From assembly GCF_000308655.1 (NCBI RefSeq), contig NZ_BAGC01000111.1:62001-126000 (forward strand): a DNA stretch of 64,000 nt. The letters run 5' to 3'. This document shows, in pieces, positions 55,905 to 64,000 of this stretch. A program made the translations under genes and the position numbers. The stretch comes from Nocardia niigatensis NBRC 100131. GTDB lineage: Bacteria > Actinomycetota > Actinomycetes > Mycobacteriales > Mycobacteriaceae. The notes below the pieces were generated by a model, which made no database searches, was not told the origin of the DNA, and saw only the letters and a list, made by a program, of their open reading frames with translations. Position 1 is the stretch's first letter. Every line of letters begins with the position of its first letter.

Positions 55905-57872
55905 TCAGAGGTTGACCGGGTAGGTCGGCTCCTGGATCTCGGGCTTGATGCGGTTCTCGACGAAGATGCCGTGCCAGATCATGAAGACGATGAGCGTCCA
56001 CAGACGGCGGCTGTGGTCGACCGGGCCGGTGCGGTGGGCCTCCAGCATGGCCAGGACGGCCTGCTTGTCGAGCAGGTGGTCGGTGCCCGACTCGGTGATC
56101 TGGGCGCGGGCCCAGTCGTAGAGTTCGGGGCCGCGCAGCCAGTGGCGCAGCGGGACCGGGAAGCCGAGCTTGGCACGGTGCAGCACGTGCGGGGGCACGA
56201 TGTCCGTGAGCGCCTGGCGCAGCGCGTATTTGGTGGTCTCCTTGGTGATCTTCTGATCGACGGGGATCTTCTCGGCGACCTTGAACACCTCGGGGTCCAG
56301 GAAGGGGACACGCAGCTCCAGCGAGTTGGCCATGGTCATCTTGTCGGCTTTGACCAGGATGTCGCCGCGCAGCCAGGTGAACAGGTCCAGGTGCTGCATG
56401 CGCGCCACCGGATCCCAATGATAGCCCTGCATGGCGTAGATCGGGGCGGTCACATCCTGGTGGGTCCACTCGGGCCGGAATTCCCGCAGCACCGAACGCA
56501 ATTGGGCGTCGTTGAAGCTGCGGGCATTGCCGTAGTAGCGCTCCTCCAGGGTGAGCGAGCCGCGGTGCAGCAGGCTCTTGCCGCGGGTGCCCTCCGGAAT
56601 CCGGTCCGACAGCTTGCCGGCCAGCTTGCGCAGCGGCTTGGGCAGGTAGTCGAAGGGCTTGAGCGACAGCGGCTCCCGGTAGATGGTGTAGCCGCCGAAC
56701 AGCTCGTCGGAGCCCTCGCCCGACAGCACCACCTTGACGTGCTTGCGGGCCTCCTGGGCCACGAAGTACAGCGGCACCAGCGCCGGGTCGGCCACGGGTT
56801 CGTCCAGGTACCAGACGATTTCGGGAATGGCGGCCGCGTACTCCTCGGGGGAGACCATGCGGATGAAATGCTTGGCGCCGATGGCCTCGGCGGTCTCGGC
56901 GGCCACATCGGCCTCCGAATAGCCCTGCCGCTCGAACGCCGAGGTGAAGGTCAGCAGGTTCGGGTTGTGCCGGATGGCCAGGGCCGCGATGGCGGTGGAG
57001 TCGATGCCGCCGGACAGGAACGCGCCGACGGTCACGTCCGCGCGCATGTGCTTGGCGACGGAGTCCTCGAGCGCCTCGGCGATCTCCCGGTAGCGCTTGG
57101 CCTCCGAACCGGCCGCGAACTTCTGCACCCGGAACTGCGGGTTGAAGTAGCGGGTCACGCGCGGGGCCTCGCCCGGCTCGACCCAGGCGTAGCAACCGGA
57201 TTCGAGGCGGCGGATGTCCTTGTGCAGGGTCTCGGCCTCGGGCACGTACTGCAGCACCGTGTAGTGCTCGAGCGCGCGCGGGTCCAGGTCGTCGGAAAGC
57301 TCCAGTGCCGGAAGCAGACCCAGCAGGCTCTTCTTCTCGCTGGAGAAGGCGGTGCCGCCATCGCCGGTGGCGATGAACAGCGGCTTGATGCCGAACGGGT
57401 CGCGCGCCAGGAACAGCTTGTCCAGCTGGGTGTCCCAGATCGCGAAGGCGAACATGCCGCGCAGCCGGCTCGGGGCCTTGGCGCCCCAGTAGTGGAAGGC
57501 GGCCATGATGGCCTCGCCGTCGCCCTCGGTGCGGAACATCGGCTCATCGCCGAACTCCGCCTCGTGCGCCTCCCTCAGCTCGGCGCGCAGCTCCAGATAG
57601 TTGTAGATCTCGCCGTTGAAGGTCATGGCGTACCGCTCGGGGTTCTCCGGCGGACCCCAGCGCAGCGGCTGGTGCGAATGCTCGATGTCGATGATCGACA
57701 GGCGGTTGAAGCCGAAGATCATCCGCTCGTCATTCCAGGTGCCCCGCTCGTCCGGGCCGCGATGGCGCTGGCAGTGCATCGCCTCGTACACCTGTGCCGC
57801 GGTGGCTTCGACCGTCCGCCCATCCGGAGTAGTAGCCGTTGCAGCTGTCAGAAATCCGAGCAGACCACACAC
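55905..57872 (-). CDS. asnB: asparagine synthase (glutamine-hydrolysing)
   Basis: A 655-residue enzyme that converts Asp to Asn with glutamine and ATP. The N-terminal Ntn domain starts MCGLLGFL, so Cys2 is the nucleophile; RHRGPDERG and NGEIYNYLELR follow. The synthetase part has the PPi loop FLSGGIDST near residue 300 and SGEGSDELFGGY. It converges with the amidohydrolase gene and diverges from ctaC, as in M. tuberculosis. Confidence 0.95.
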   Translation of the reverse strand: MCGLLGFLTAATATTPDGRTVEATAAQVYEAMHCQRHRGPDERGTWNDERMIFGFNRLSIIDIEHSHQPLRWGPPENPERYAMTFNGEIYNYLELRAELREAHEAEFGDEPMFRTEGDGEAIMAAFHYWGAKAPSRLRGMFAFAIWDTQLDKLFLARDPFGIKPLFIATGDGGTAFSSEKKSLLGLLPALELSDDLDPRALEHYTVLQYVPEAETLHKDIRRLESGCYAWVEPGEAPRVTRYFNPQFRVQKFAAGSEAKRYREIAEALEDSVAKHMRADVTVGAFLSGGIDSTAIAALAIRHNPNLLTFTSAFERQGYSEADVAAETAEAIGAKHFIRMVSPEEYAAAIPEIVWYLDEPVADPALVPLYFVAQEARKHVKVVLSGEGSDELFGGYTIYREPLSLKPFDYLPKPLRKLAGKLSDRIPEGTRGKSLLHRGSLTLEERYYGNARSFNDAQLRSVLREFRPEWTHQDVTAPIYAMQGYHWDPVARMQHLDLFTWLRGDILVKADKMTMANSLELRVPFLDPEVFKVAEKIPVDQKITKETTKYALRQALTDIVPPHVLHRAKLGFPVPLRHWLRGPELYDWARAQITESGTDHLLDKQAVLAMLEAHRTGPVDHSRRLWTLIVFMIWHGIFVENRIKPEIQEPTYPVNL

Positions 57873-58318
57873 TGCGCCGAGAACCTCTTTCCGGGGTCTA
57901 AGGATTGGGGCGTACCCGCATGAGCACGCTGGACGCGAAATCTACTGCCCGAGTATGCCGTACTGCGACCGATCACGCTCAGCCCCTGCATCCAACACGG
58001 AAAGGTTCGCAGCCCGCCTCGGTCTGGACCGCGGCTCGATGGACCTCCGCCTTGTAGCGGGGGACGAAGCGGAGGAGCGGAGGAGGGAAGACCGAGGTGA
58101 CAGGGCTGCGGACAGCCGGAGCGAAGCGGAGACAAGTTGGACAGAGCGTGTCGAAGAGGACCCCGCCACAACGGGGGCGGTTCTTTGGTCTACGCTGCGT
58201 AGTACTTGGGAAACTCTCAGGGTCGGTTGCGTGTTCCCGCGTATCCTTCCCAGAGCCCCGAACTGTGCTGAAAAATGTGTTGCCCGGCGGAAGGGAGTCC
58301 GGGCGACGCGGTGTCGGA
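57873..58318. other. asnB-ctaC intergenic region with structured element
   Basis: About 450 bases without a gene between divergent asnB and ctaC. It contains a nested inverted-repeat structure at 58008-58110, repeated GAAGCGGAG-type words, and a 13-base palindrome (CTACGC-T-GCGTAG, 58190-58202). Confidence 0.45.
58008..58110 (+). ncRNA. predicted structured leader or small RNA upstream of ctaC
   Basis: Outer stem CGCAGCC (58008-58014) pairs with GGCTGCG (58104-58110). A second stem CCTCGGTCT (58017-58025) pairs with AGACCGAGG (58089-58097). An inner hairpin CCTCCGC (58044-58050) pairs with GCGGAGG (58069-58075). The nesting is consistent with one folded RNA. No known riboswitch is recognised. 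Confidence 0.35.
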
Positions 58319-59449
58319 ATGACGACCAGGAAGGCGTTGAGCGTGGCGCACAAGGCGAGCGAGGCGATAGGGGCACGACCCGCCCAGGGTCGGCGGGGCC
58401 GCATCCTTCGGCGGGCCGGGCTGGCGGTGTCCTTGGGGATGACCGCGATGCTCGTCTCCGGCTGCTCGATCGACAACGTTTGGCTTCGATTCGGCTGGCC
58501 CTCGGGCATCACGCCGCAGGCCACCAGGATGCGCGAGCTGTGGACCTGGTCCGTGCTCGCCGCGCTGGCGATGGGTGTGCTGGTCTGGGGCCTGACCTTC
58601 TGGACCATCGCGTTCCACCGCAAGAAGCCGAACTCCCCGGAGTTCCCGCGGCAGACCGGTTACAACGTGCCGCTGGAGCTGAGCTACACGGCGATCCCGT
58701 TCGTGATCATCGCCGTGCTGTTCTACTTCACCGTGGTGGTGCAGAACTATGTCATCGATAAGGTCGGCAACCCGGACGTCGTGGTCGACGTGACCGCCTT
58801 CCAGTGGAACTGGAAGTTCGGCTACCAGAAGGTCGACATGGCGATCGACGGCCAGCCGGCCCGGTTCACCTACGACGGTGTCGACACCGAGCGTCAGGAC
58901 ATGAACGAGGGCATCAAGGATCGCTACAAGGAAGCGACCAAGGATGGCCACCCGCAGCCGGGCCCGAACAACGGCCTGCCCGCGAACGACATCTCCTACC
59001 TGCACTACGACAAGGTCGAGACCGTCGGCACCTCCAACGAGGTTCCGGTGCTGGTCCTGCCGTCCGGCAAGAACATCGAGTTCCAGCTGGCCGCCGCGGA
59101 CGTCATCCACTCGTTCTGGGTGCCGGAGTTCCTGTTCAAGCGGGACGTGATTCCGAACCCGAAGCAGAACAACTCGGACAACGTCTTCCAGGTCACCAAG
59201 ATCGAGAAGGAAGGCGCGTTCGTCGGCCGTTGCGCCGAGATGTGCGGCACCTTCCACTCGATGATGAACTTCGAGATCCGGGTCGTCTCCCCGGCGGACT
59301 TCCAGAAGTACATGGACGCCCGCGCCAAGGACCACAAGACCAACGCCGAGGCGCTGGCCAGCATCGGACAGTCGCCGGTGGCGACCTCCACCAAGCCGTT
59401 CAACACCGACCGCAAGGCGCGCGGTAACGAACTCGCCGACGCCAAGTGA
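58319..59449 (+). CDS. ctaC: cytochrome c oxidase subunit II
   Basis: A 376-residue lipoprotein subunit of the aa3 oxidase. It has a lipobox (LVSGC near 48), two membrane helices (ELWTWSVLAALAMGVLVWGL and ELSYTAIPFVIIAVLFYF), an aromatic electron entry stretch (FQWNWKFGY) and the CuA site GRCAEMCGTFHSMM. The binding site before ATG 58319 is weak. ctaF follows after 12 bases. Confidence 0.95.
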   Translation: MTTRKALSVAHKASEAIGARPAQGRRGRILRRAGLAVSLGMTAMLVSGCSIDNVWLRFGWPSGITPQATRMRELWTWSVLAALAMGVLVWGLTFWTIAFHRKKPNSPEFPRQTGYNVPLELSYTAIPFVIIAVLFYFTVVVQNYVIDKVGNPDVVVDVTAFQWNWKFGYQKVDMAIDGQPARFTYDGVDTERQDMNEGIKDRYKEATKDGHPQPGPNNGLPANDISYLHYDKVETVGTSNEVPVLVLPSGKNIEFQLAAADVIHSFWVPEFLFKRDVIPNPKQNNSDNVFQVTKIEKEGAFVGRCAEMCGTFHSMMNFEIRVVSPADFQKYMDARAKDHKTNAEALASIGQSPVATSTKPFNTDRKARGNELADAK

Positions 59450-59461
59450 GGATGAACTGAC

Positions 59462-59878
59462 ATGAAGGTCGAAGCTCGCATCTTCGAACTGCTCACGGTC
59501 TTCTTTGTGATCGTGGCCGTCATCTACGGCTACTTCACGGGCCAATCCCGCACCGGCGTCGAGTGGGCGGGCACCACCGCCATCGTGCTGACCGGCGGCC
59601 TGGCCCTGATCGTGGCCACCTACTTCCGCTTCGTCGCCCGTCGTCTGGACCTGCGTCCCGAGGACTACGAAGAGGCGGAGATCGTTGACGGCGCCGGTGA
59701 CCTGGGCTTCTTCTCGCCCGGCTCGTTCTGGCCCATCCTGCTGGCCGGCGCGGGCTCCGTCGCCGCCCTCGGCTTGGCGTTCTTCCAGTTCTGGCTGATC
59801 GCCATCGGCGTGATCTGCGTCCTGGTCGCCGCCGGCGGCCTGGTGTTCGAGTACCACCTCGGCCCGGAAAAGCACTGA
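59462..59878 (+). CDS. ctaF: cytochrome c oxidase subunit IV
   Basis: A 138-residue membrane protein with four helices, conserved next to ctaC in actinobacteria and part of the bcc-aa3 supercomplex. Start MKVEARIFELLTVFFVIV, then a polar loop (RRLDLRPEDYEEAEIVDGAG). It lies 12 bases after ctaC and is followed by a terminator. Confidence 0.93.
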   Translation: MKVEARIFELLTVFFVIVAVIYGYFTGQSRTGVEWAGTTAIVLTGGLALIVATYFRFVARRLDLRPEDYEEAEIVDGAGDLGFFSPGSFWPILLAGAGSVAALGLAFFQFWLIAIGVICVLVAAGGLVFEYHLGPEKH

Positions 59879-59891
59879 CGCAAGGCAACCG

Positions 59892-59922
59892 AGCGCCCCA
59901 CCCGGAATCCGGGTGGGGCGCT
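59892..59922 (+). terminator. terminator after ctaF
   Basis: 14-base arms (59892-59905 and 59909-59922) around AAT, followed by TTTGCTGTT. Confidence 0.8.
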
Positions 59923-60010
59923 TTGCTGTTCGGGCCTGGGCCGGGAATGTGACCGTGCGGGAGGATGTCTCGAATGGCGGGCGGTCCGCGCAGAACTTCC
60001 TCGGCGTAGC

Positions 60011-60862
60011 TCAGATACCCAGGGCGTGCTTGAGACGCGTGGTCCGCGGCGACATGGCGGCCAGGCCGAGCAGCGCTCTGGGAAAGCGGGGCTGGAGCTG
60101 GTGCGGCCTGGTGCGGATGGCCGAGTCGATCCAGCGGGCGGCCTCGGCGGGGTCGAGGGCGGAGTGCTCGGGGAGGTGGACGGGGGAGGCGGAATCGAGC
60201 TTGAAGGCCGGATATTGAACGGTGGTGATGTGGATGCCGCGCGGCGACAGCTCGGCATCGGCGCACTGGCAGAAGGTGGTCCAGGCGGCCTGGGCGCTGG
60301 CGTAGGACGCGAAATTGGGGGCGGCGCCGGTCTCGGCGCTCCAGGGGCCGACATTCACCACATGGCCGGAGCCGCCTGCCAGCATGGCGGGCAGCAGGCC
60401 CAGGGTCAGGCGCAGCGGGCCGAAGTAGTAGGCGGCCATCATGCGCTGGTAGTCGCGGAAACGGTCCAGGGATTGCAACACCGGCCGCCGGGCGGGACGG
60501 CCGGTGTTGTTGACCAGGACGTCGACGGTGTCGAATTCGGTGAGCAGCCACTCGACCAGCTGATCCACATCGCCGAGCGCGGCGATGTCGCAGCGGAACC
60601 AGTGGGCGCGGCCCCCGCCCTGGATGATGGTGGCGCACTCGTCGACCAGCTGGGAACCGTTGCGCGCCACCAGGATTACCTCCGCGCCGTGAAAACCCAG
60701 TAGTCGCGCGGTCTCTCGGCCGACATCGGAGCAGGCGTCGGTGACGATGATGCGTTTGCCTTCGAAGGGGCGTTTCCCCGTAGTGGATCCGGCGGTGCGG
60801 GGACGGCGGGCAGCACGGAATTCGATCATGGGACAGGCAACCTTCATCTGAGGATTGAGCAT
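60011..60862 (-). CDS. short-chain dehydrogenase/reductase-like protein, probably degenerate
   Basis: A 283-residue SDR fold. The nucleotide-binding motif is changed (TDACSDVGRE instead of TGxxxGxG), NNTG replaces NNAG, and in the active-site region YASAQAA the usual catalytic Lys four residues after Tyr is Gln. Normal reductase activity is therefore doubtful. Start ATG 60862, with 60847 and 60829 also in frame. It lies in a minus-strand pair with the FAD oxidoreductase. Confidence 0.75.
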   Translation of the reverse strand: MLNPQMKVACPMIEFRAARRPRTAGSTTGKRPFEGKRIIVTDACSDVGRETARLLGFHGAEVILVARNGSQLVDECATIIQGGGRAHWFRCDIAALGDVDQLVEWLLTEFDTVDVLVNNTGRPARRPVLQSLDRFRDYQRMMAAYYFGPLRLTLGLLPAMLAGGSGHVVNVGPWSAETGAAPNFASYASAQAAWTTFCQCADAELSPRGIHITTVQYPAFKLDSASPVHLPEHSALDPAEAARWIDSAIRTRPHQLQPRFPRALLGLAAMSPRTTRLKHALGI

Positions 60863-60951
60863 GAACCATGCACCGACACCCCGCCGACAGTGCCGATACC
60901 GCCGCCCTGCCCGGCTGCTAACCGATAACCGGCAGTGTGGCGGAACACATT

Positions 60952-62211
60952 CTATTCGGTCGGGTCATAACGCCGGGCGCGTTCGGCGACACAGATCTCG
61001 TCGATAGCGGAAACGATGTCCCGCAACAGTTCCGAGGGCAGCGCCGCCGGCCGCAACCGGCAGGTGAACGTGATGAAGCCGTGGTCCTCGTTGTCGAGTT
61101 CGCGCAGGTAACGCGACCGCACGCCATAGGTCATGGCCGAGATGACGGTGAAGCAGCCGGTGCGCTCGCGGTGCCCGGCGAACAGGTCGTGCAGGCCGTG
61201 GAAGACCCGGGCGTAGGAGGACAGGGGCGCGAAAACCGAGACCCGGTAAGCCGGTCCGCGTTCGGAGGAGCTGATGACGGTGTCGGCCAGGTACTCCGCA
61301 TCGCGCAGGGTCAGCACCTTCGGAGCGAACATGAGCGCGCCGGCGGCGGCATTGCGGACCGGCATACCGGCGCGGCCGCCCGCGGACGCGGCGATGGCGC
61401 CCAGCGACTTTCGGGCGCGGGCGCCGACCTCGCGGCGGGCACGCAGCGAGAGGTTGGGGGTGGTGGGGTGCAGGCTCGACCACTGGCCGAAGCGCACGGT
61501 GCCCAGCTGCACGGTGCCGGTGCCGACCGGTCGGGCAACCTTCAGGGGCGCGGTGTCCACCCAGCGGCCCACCTGCAGCATGGCGTCACCCGGCGACTGG
61601 ATCTCCCGGTAGGAGTGCTCCACCCAGGTGTCGAAGTCCAGGAACCGGTGCGCGTCGGTGGTGAGCCAGGTGCGGTCCTTGTCCACACCGGTGACCTCGA
61701 GCGTCAGCGCGGTGATGATCCCGGTGCGCCCGCCGCCACCCAGGATCCGGCGGAAGCGCTCCGCGTGATGGGTGCGCCCGCAGGTGCCGAAACGCCCGTC
61801 CTGATCGACGTATTCGAGCTCGGCCACATTGTCGCTGAACATGCCGAAGCGATGCGACGCCGCCGACAGCCCGCCCACCGCCGCGAATCCGCCCGCCGTG
61901 ATGTCCCGATGGTCGCCGACCACGGGCAGCCCGAGCCCGTGCGCGCCGAGAGTCCGGTCGATGTCGTACAGCCGCGCCCCCGCCTGCACCCGTACCGTCC
62001 TGGCGTCGGCGTCCACCACCTGGACCCGGTTCATCTTCCGCATGCTCAGCACACTGCCCTGATCGGGCAGCGCGAGCTCGTCCTCCGGCCGTTCCCCACC
62101 CCGGATGATCAGCGGTTTCGTCGATTGACGTGAATCCCGAACGGTCCGAACCACATCCGCGGTGTCGCGGGGCAGAAATTCGTCGGGGTGGGTGGAGACG
62201 GGCGTGCTCAT
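60952..62211 (-). CDS. FAD-binding (PCMH-type) oxidoreductase
   Basis: A 419-residue flavoprotein. The N-terminal PCMH domain has KPLIIRGGERP and VRVQAGARLYDIDRTLGAHG, followed by GDHRDITAGGFAAVGGLSAAS and GGGGRTGIITALTLEV. The C-terminal part is a substrate-binding cap. It resembles D-arabinono-1,4-lactone oxidase or DprE1-type proteins, but the substrate is not settled. ATG 62211 is used; an upstream in-frame ATG adds ten residues. It lies 89 bases upstream of the SDR gene and is probably co-transcribed. Confidence 0.82.
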   Translation of the reverse strand: MSTPVSTHPDEFLPRDTADVVRTVRDSRQSTKPLIIRGGERPEDELALPDQGSVLSMRKMNRVQVVDADARTVRVQAGARLYDIDRTLGAHGLGLPVVGDHRDITAGGFAAVGGLSAASHRFGMFSDNVAELEYVDQDGRFGTCGRTHHAERFRRILGGGGRTGIITALTLEVTGVDKDRTWLTTDAHRFLDFDTWVEHSYREIQSPGDAMLQVGRWVDTAPLKVARPVGTGTVQLGTVRFGQWSSLHPTTPNLSLRARREVGARARKSLGAIAASAGGRAGMPVRNAAAGALMFAPKVLTLRDAEYLADTVISSSERGPAYRVSVFAPLSSYARVFHGLHDLFAGHRERTGCFTVISAMTYGVRSRYLRELDNEDHGFITFTCRLRPAALPSELLRDIVSAIDEICVAERARRYDPTE

Positions 62212-62365
62212 GGCGCTACAGCTAACCACAGTCACGCTCATTGTGCTCGTCCTTGGACGGGCGTCCTAGTGAGCACTGCGCGGACACGCCGTGAACTGCG
62301 CGTTTTGGGTTGTGGCACACAGGTTCCCTGCGGGTTTGCGGGGAGCGTTTGTCGGCCCTCGCGCG

Positions 62366-62371
62366 TAGAGT
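62366..62371 (+). promoter_or_regulatory. -10 box of the DUF1444-like gene (leaderless start)
   Basis: TAGAGT, 7 nt before the ATG at 62379. Confidence 0.45.
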
Positions 62372-62378
62372 CCGGGCC

Positions 62379-63575
62379 ATGAGTTTCCTGGGCGGGGTGT
62401 TCGGTTCGCCGCGAAATCGGTTCGGCAGGAAGGTCTTGGAACAGGTGCGCGGCTACGAGGCCGTGGAGACCGCGCACTTCGATACCGAGGCCTACGAGAT
62501 CGGGTACCGATTGAAGAACGGCTACGTCGCCAAACTGAACCTGGGCACGCTGTACCGCCGGTTCGACGGGAAGATCACCGCGGGCCTGTTCGAGGCCGTC
62601 GACAATCTGCTGCTGCCGCCCGAGGCCCCGGAGGGCTGGGAACAGGTGGCGCCCAAGCTACGCCCGGTGCTGCGGCGGGCCGGCTACGGCGCGGTGACGG
62701 TCGCGGGGCTGGACGGGCGGGATCTGGTGCTCACCCGGCCGGCGCTGCCGTACCTGTCCGAGCTGGTGGTGATCGATCTGCCCAGCACCGTGCAATTCGT
62801 GACGAAACAGGATCTTTCGCGCTGGGGCGTGGACGCCGACCAGGTCTACGGCGTCGCGCACGCCAATCTCACCGAGCTGGCCATGAACACGATGGCGGCC
62901 TTCGATCCGCCGCAGGGGGTGCGGGTGCTGGACTTCGCCGACGACGACGGCGAGAGCTATGTCGGTTCGCTGCCGCTGGTGGCCGGGTGGCTGGCAGGCG
63001 TGCGGGCCCGAACCGATACGCGCCCACTGCTTTTCCTGCCCGGGCATCTGGGGATGCTGGTCGTGCTGGGCGCGACGACCGAGACCCTGCCGCAACTGCT
63101 GGAGCTGGCGGCGGAACGGCTCGAGGCGGCGGTGCGCCCGCTCTCGGCGGTGCCCTACACCCTCGACGACAACGGTGAGGTCGTCCCCTACGAGGTGCCC
63201 GCCGATCACCCGGCCCACGCGGCCATCCGCCGCGCGCAGGCGCAGCTGGCGGTCGGGGCCTATCACGCGCAGACCGAGAAGCTACGTGCCGGGGAGGAGC
63301 GCGAGGGCGCGATCATGGAGCTGCTGCACGTGCGCGCGCCCGACGGCAGCGAATACACCATGACCTCCTGGACCGATGGCGTCACGAACCTGCTGCCCGC
63401 CGCCGATTTCATCTGCTTCGTCACCGGCGAGGGCGATGTCTTCCGCGTGGCGTGGGACGTCGTGTGCGGGCTCGCGTCACTGGAACTCGCCGCCGAGTAC
63501 GACCCGCCGCGTTATCGCGTGCACGACCATCCGCCCGCCGAGATCATGACCCGGCTGCGGGCGCTCGCGAGCTGA
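62379..63575 (+). CDS. DUF1444-like (YtpQ-type) protein
   Basis: A 398-residue cytosolic protein. Patterns of the YtpQ/DUF1444 family are visible, such as VVIDLPSTVQFVTKQDLSRW followed by VYGVAHANLTELA, FLPGHLGMLVVLGA and PYTLDDNGEVVPYE. The function of the family is not known. Start supported by a -10 TAGAGT 7 nt upstream. It lies alone, between divergent and same-strand neighbours. Confidence 0.7.
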   Translation: MSFLGGVFGSPRNRFGRKVLEQVRGYEAVETAHFDTEAYEIGYRLKNGYVAKLNLGTLYRRFDGKITAGLFEAVDNLLLPPEAPEGWEQVAPKLRPVLRRAGYGAVTVAGLDGRDLVLTRPALPYLSELVVIDLPSTVQFVTKQDLSRWGVDADQVYGVAHANLTELAMNTMAAFDPPQGVRVLDFADDDGESYVGSLPLVAGWLAGVRARTDTRPLLFLPGHLGMLVVLGATTETLPQLLELAAERLEAAVRPLSAVPYTLDDNGEVVPYEVPADHPAHAAIRRAQAQLAVGAYHAQTEKLRAGEEREGAIMELLHVRAPDGSEYTMTSWTDGVTNLLPAADFICFVTGEGDVFRVAWDVVCGLASLELAAEYDPPRYRVHDHPPAEIMTRLRALAS

Positions 63576-63682
63576 CCCCGGCCTCGCGACCGACTGCCGA
63601 GGGGGGCGTCGCGGCCGAGCGGATGCTGCGGCGCGTCTCCGGTGTGGCTGGCTATCGTCACGACTGTGTCACCCGGTTCGGC

Positions 63683-63688
63683 TAGGGT
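63683..63688 (+). promoter_or_regulatory. -10 box of the NADAR gene (leaderless start)
   Basis: TAGGGT, 6 nt before the GTG at 63695. Confidence 0.45.
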
Positions 63689-63694
63689 CGCGGC

Positions 63695-64000
63695 GTGGAC
63701 AGGGCGCAGCTGACAGCGGACATGGCGGACGGGGCGAGACCGGAGTTCCTCTTCTTCTGGGGGCACACCCGCACTCCCGGCCACGAGGTGGGCAAGTGGG
63801 TGCTGAGTCAGTGGTGGCCGGTCGAATTCAGTGTCGACGGCCAGAACTACCGCAGCGCAGAACATTTCATGATGGCCGAGAAGGCCCGTCTGTTCGGCGA
63901 CGAGGACATGCGCACCCGCATCCTGGTGAGCGACACGCCCGCCGACGCCAAGCGCATGGGCCGCGCCATCTCCGGCTTCGATCAGGACACCTGGGAAGCC
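63695..64000 (+). CDS. NADAR (YbiA-like) protein, 3' partial
   Basis: The first 102 codons of a protein running off the window. The family's core is clear: EFLFFWGHTRTPG, LSQWWPVEFSVDGQNYRSAE, HFMMAEKARLFGDED. NADAR proteins are N-glycosidases acting on ADP-ribose-type or riboflavin intermediates; in some defence and toxin systems they remove ADP-ribose. The GTG at 63695 lies 6 nt after TAGGGT. Confidence 0.85.
   Translation, partial: MDRAQLTADMADGARPEFLFFWGHTRTPGHEVGKWVLSQWWPVEFSVDGQNYRSAEHFMMAEKARLFGDEDMRTRILVSDTPADAKRMGRAISGFDQDTWEA

Noticed and set aside
1..64000. CRISPR arrays, tRNA, rRNA, insertion sequences
   Set aside because: No spaced direct repeats, tRNA cloverleaf or transposase was seen; the Rpn-like protein at 41106 is a nuclease-family protein rather than part of an IS with terminal repeats.

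Overview
The window is high-GC actinobacterial chromosome, most probably a Nocardia or a close relative in the Mycobacteriales. Evidence for this is the housekeeping order fadD15 - gcvT - ilvE - adoK - erpA-like - DUF3043 - cobU/cobT - cobS - asnB - ctaC - ctaF, which resembles the M. tuberculosis Rv2187-Rv2211c neighbourhood from memory. It also has lipoproteins with clear lipoboxes, type VII secretion-type proteins, an antigen-85-like esterase, and many genes that start at or just after a predicted transcription start (TANNNT hexamer 6-8 nt before the start codon).

Layout. Positions 1-15.2 kb are accessory: a 5'-truncated SF1 helicase with a C-terminal phospholipase-D-like domain and zinc ribbon; a lipoprotein / large WXG protein / small type VII target operon; small proteins; a NarL-type two-component system whose kinase has two membrane-kinase modules; a DGQHR (DndB-like) protein with a partner; and a run of secreted or membrane-anchored proteins. 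Positions 15.3-30.1 kb look like a defence island. A four-gene plus-strand cassette encodes an N6-adenine methylase fused to a half specificity module, a second half specificity protein, a soluble Ser/Thr kinase with a helical repeat tail, and a 1,910-residue SF1 helicase carrying a Vsr/MTES_1575-type nuclease domain. Facing it is an SF2 helicase, divergently paired with a DUF262 protein. The island ends beside a piece of cobN and the fadD15 gene, and a fragment of a Fic gene lies on the other side of fadD15.

Positions 33.8-64 kb are mostly core metabolism: glycine cleavage T protein, branched-chain aminotransferase, adenosine kinase, an A-type Fe-S carrier, the cobalamin lower-ligand assembly enzymes (CobU and CobT fused, then CobS), asparagine synthase and cytochrome c oxidase subunits II and IV. 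Between them are an ECF sigma factor with its membrane partner, a GlxA-type regulator diverging from two overlapping tiny genes, an amidohydrolase diverging from a DUF1254-type lipoprotein, a degenerate SDR, an FAD oxidoreductase, a DUF1444-like protein and the start of a NADAR-domain protein. Good hairpins separate most of these units.

The strongest candidate for an undescribed system is the methylase / half-specificity / kinase / helicase-nuclease cassette (15339-25453), with the flanking SF2 helicase and DUF262 protein as possible further members. It combines parts seen separately in type I restriction, Pgl/BREX and DISARM, but no PglZ, PglY/BrxC, HsdR or DUF1998 gene is visible. All family assignments come from motifs read by eye; no database search was run.
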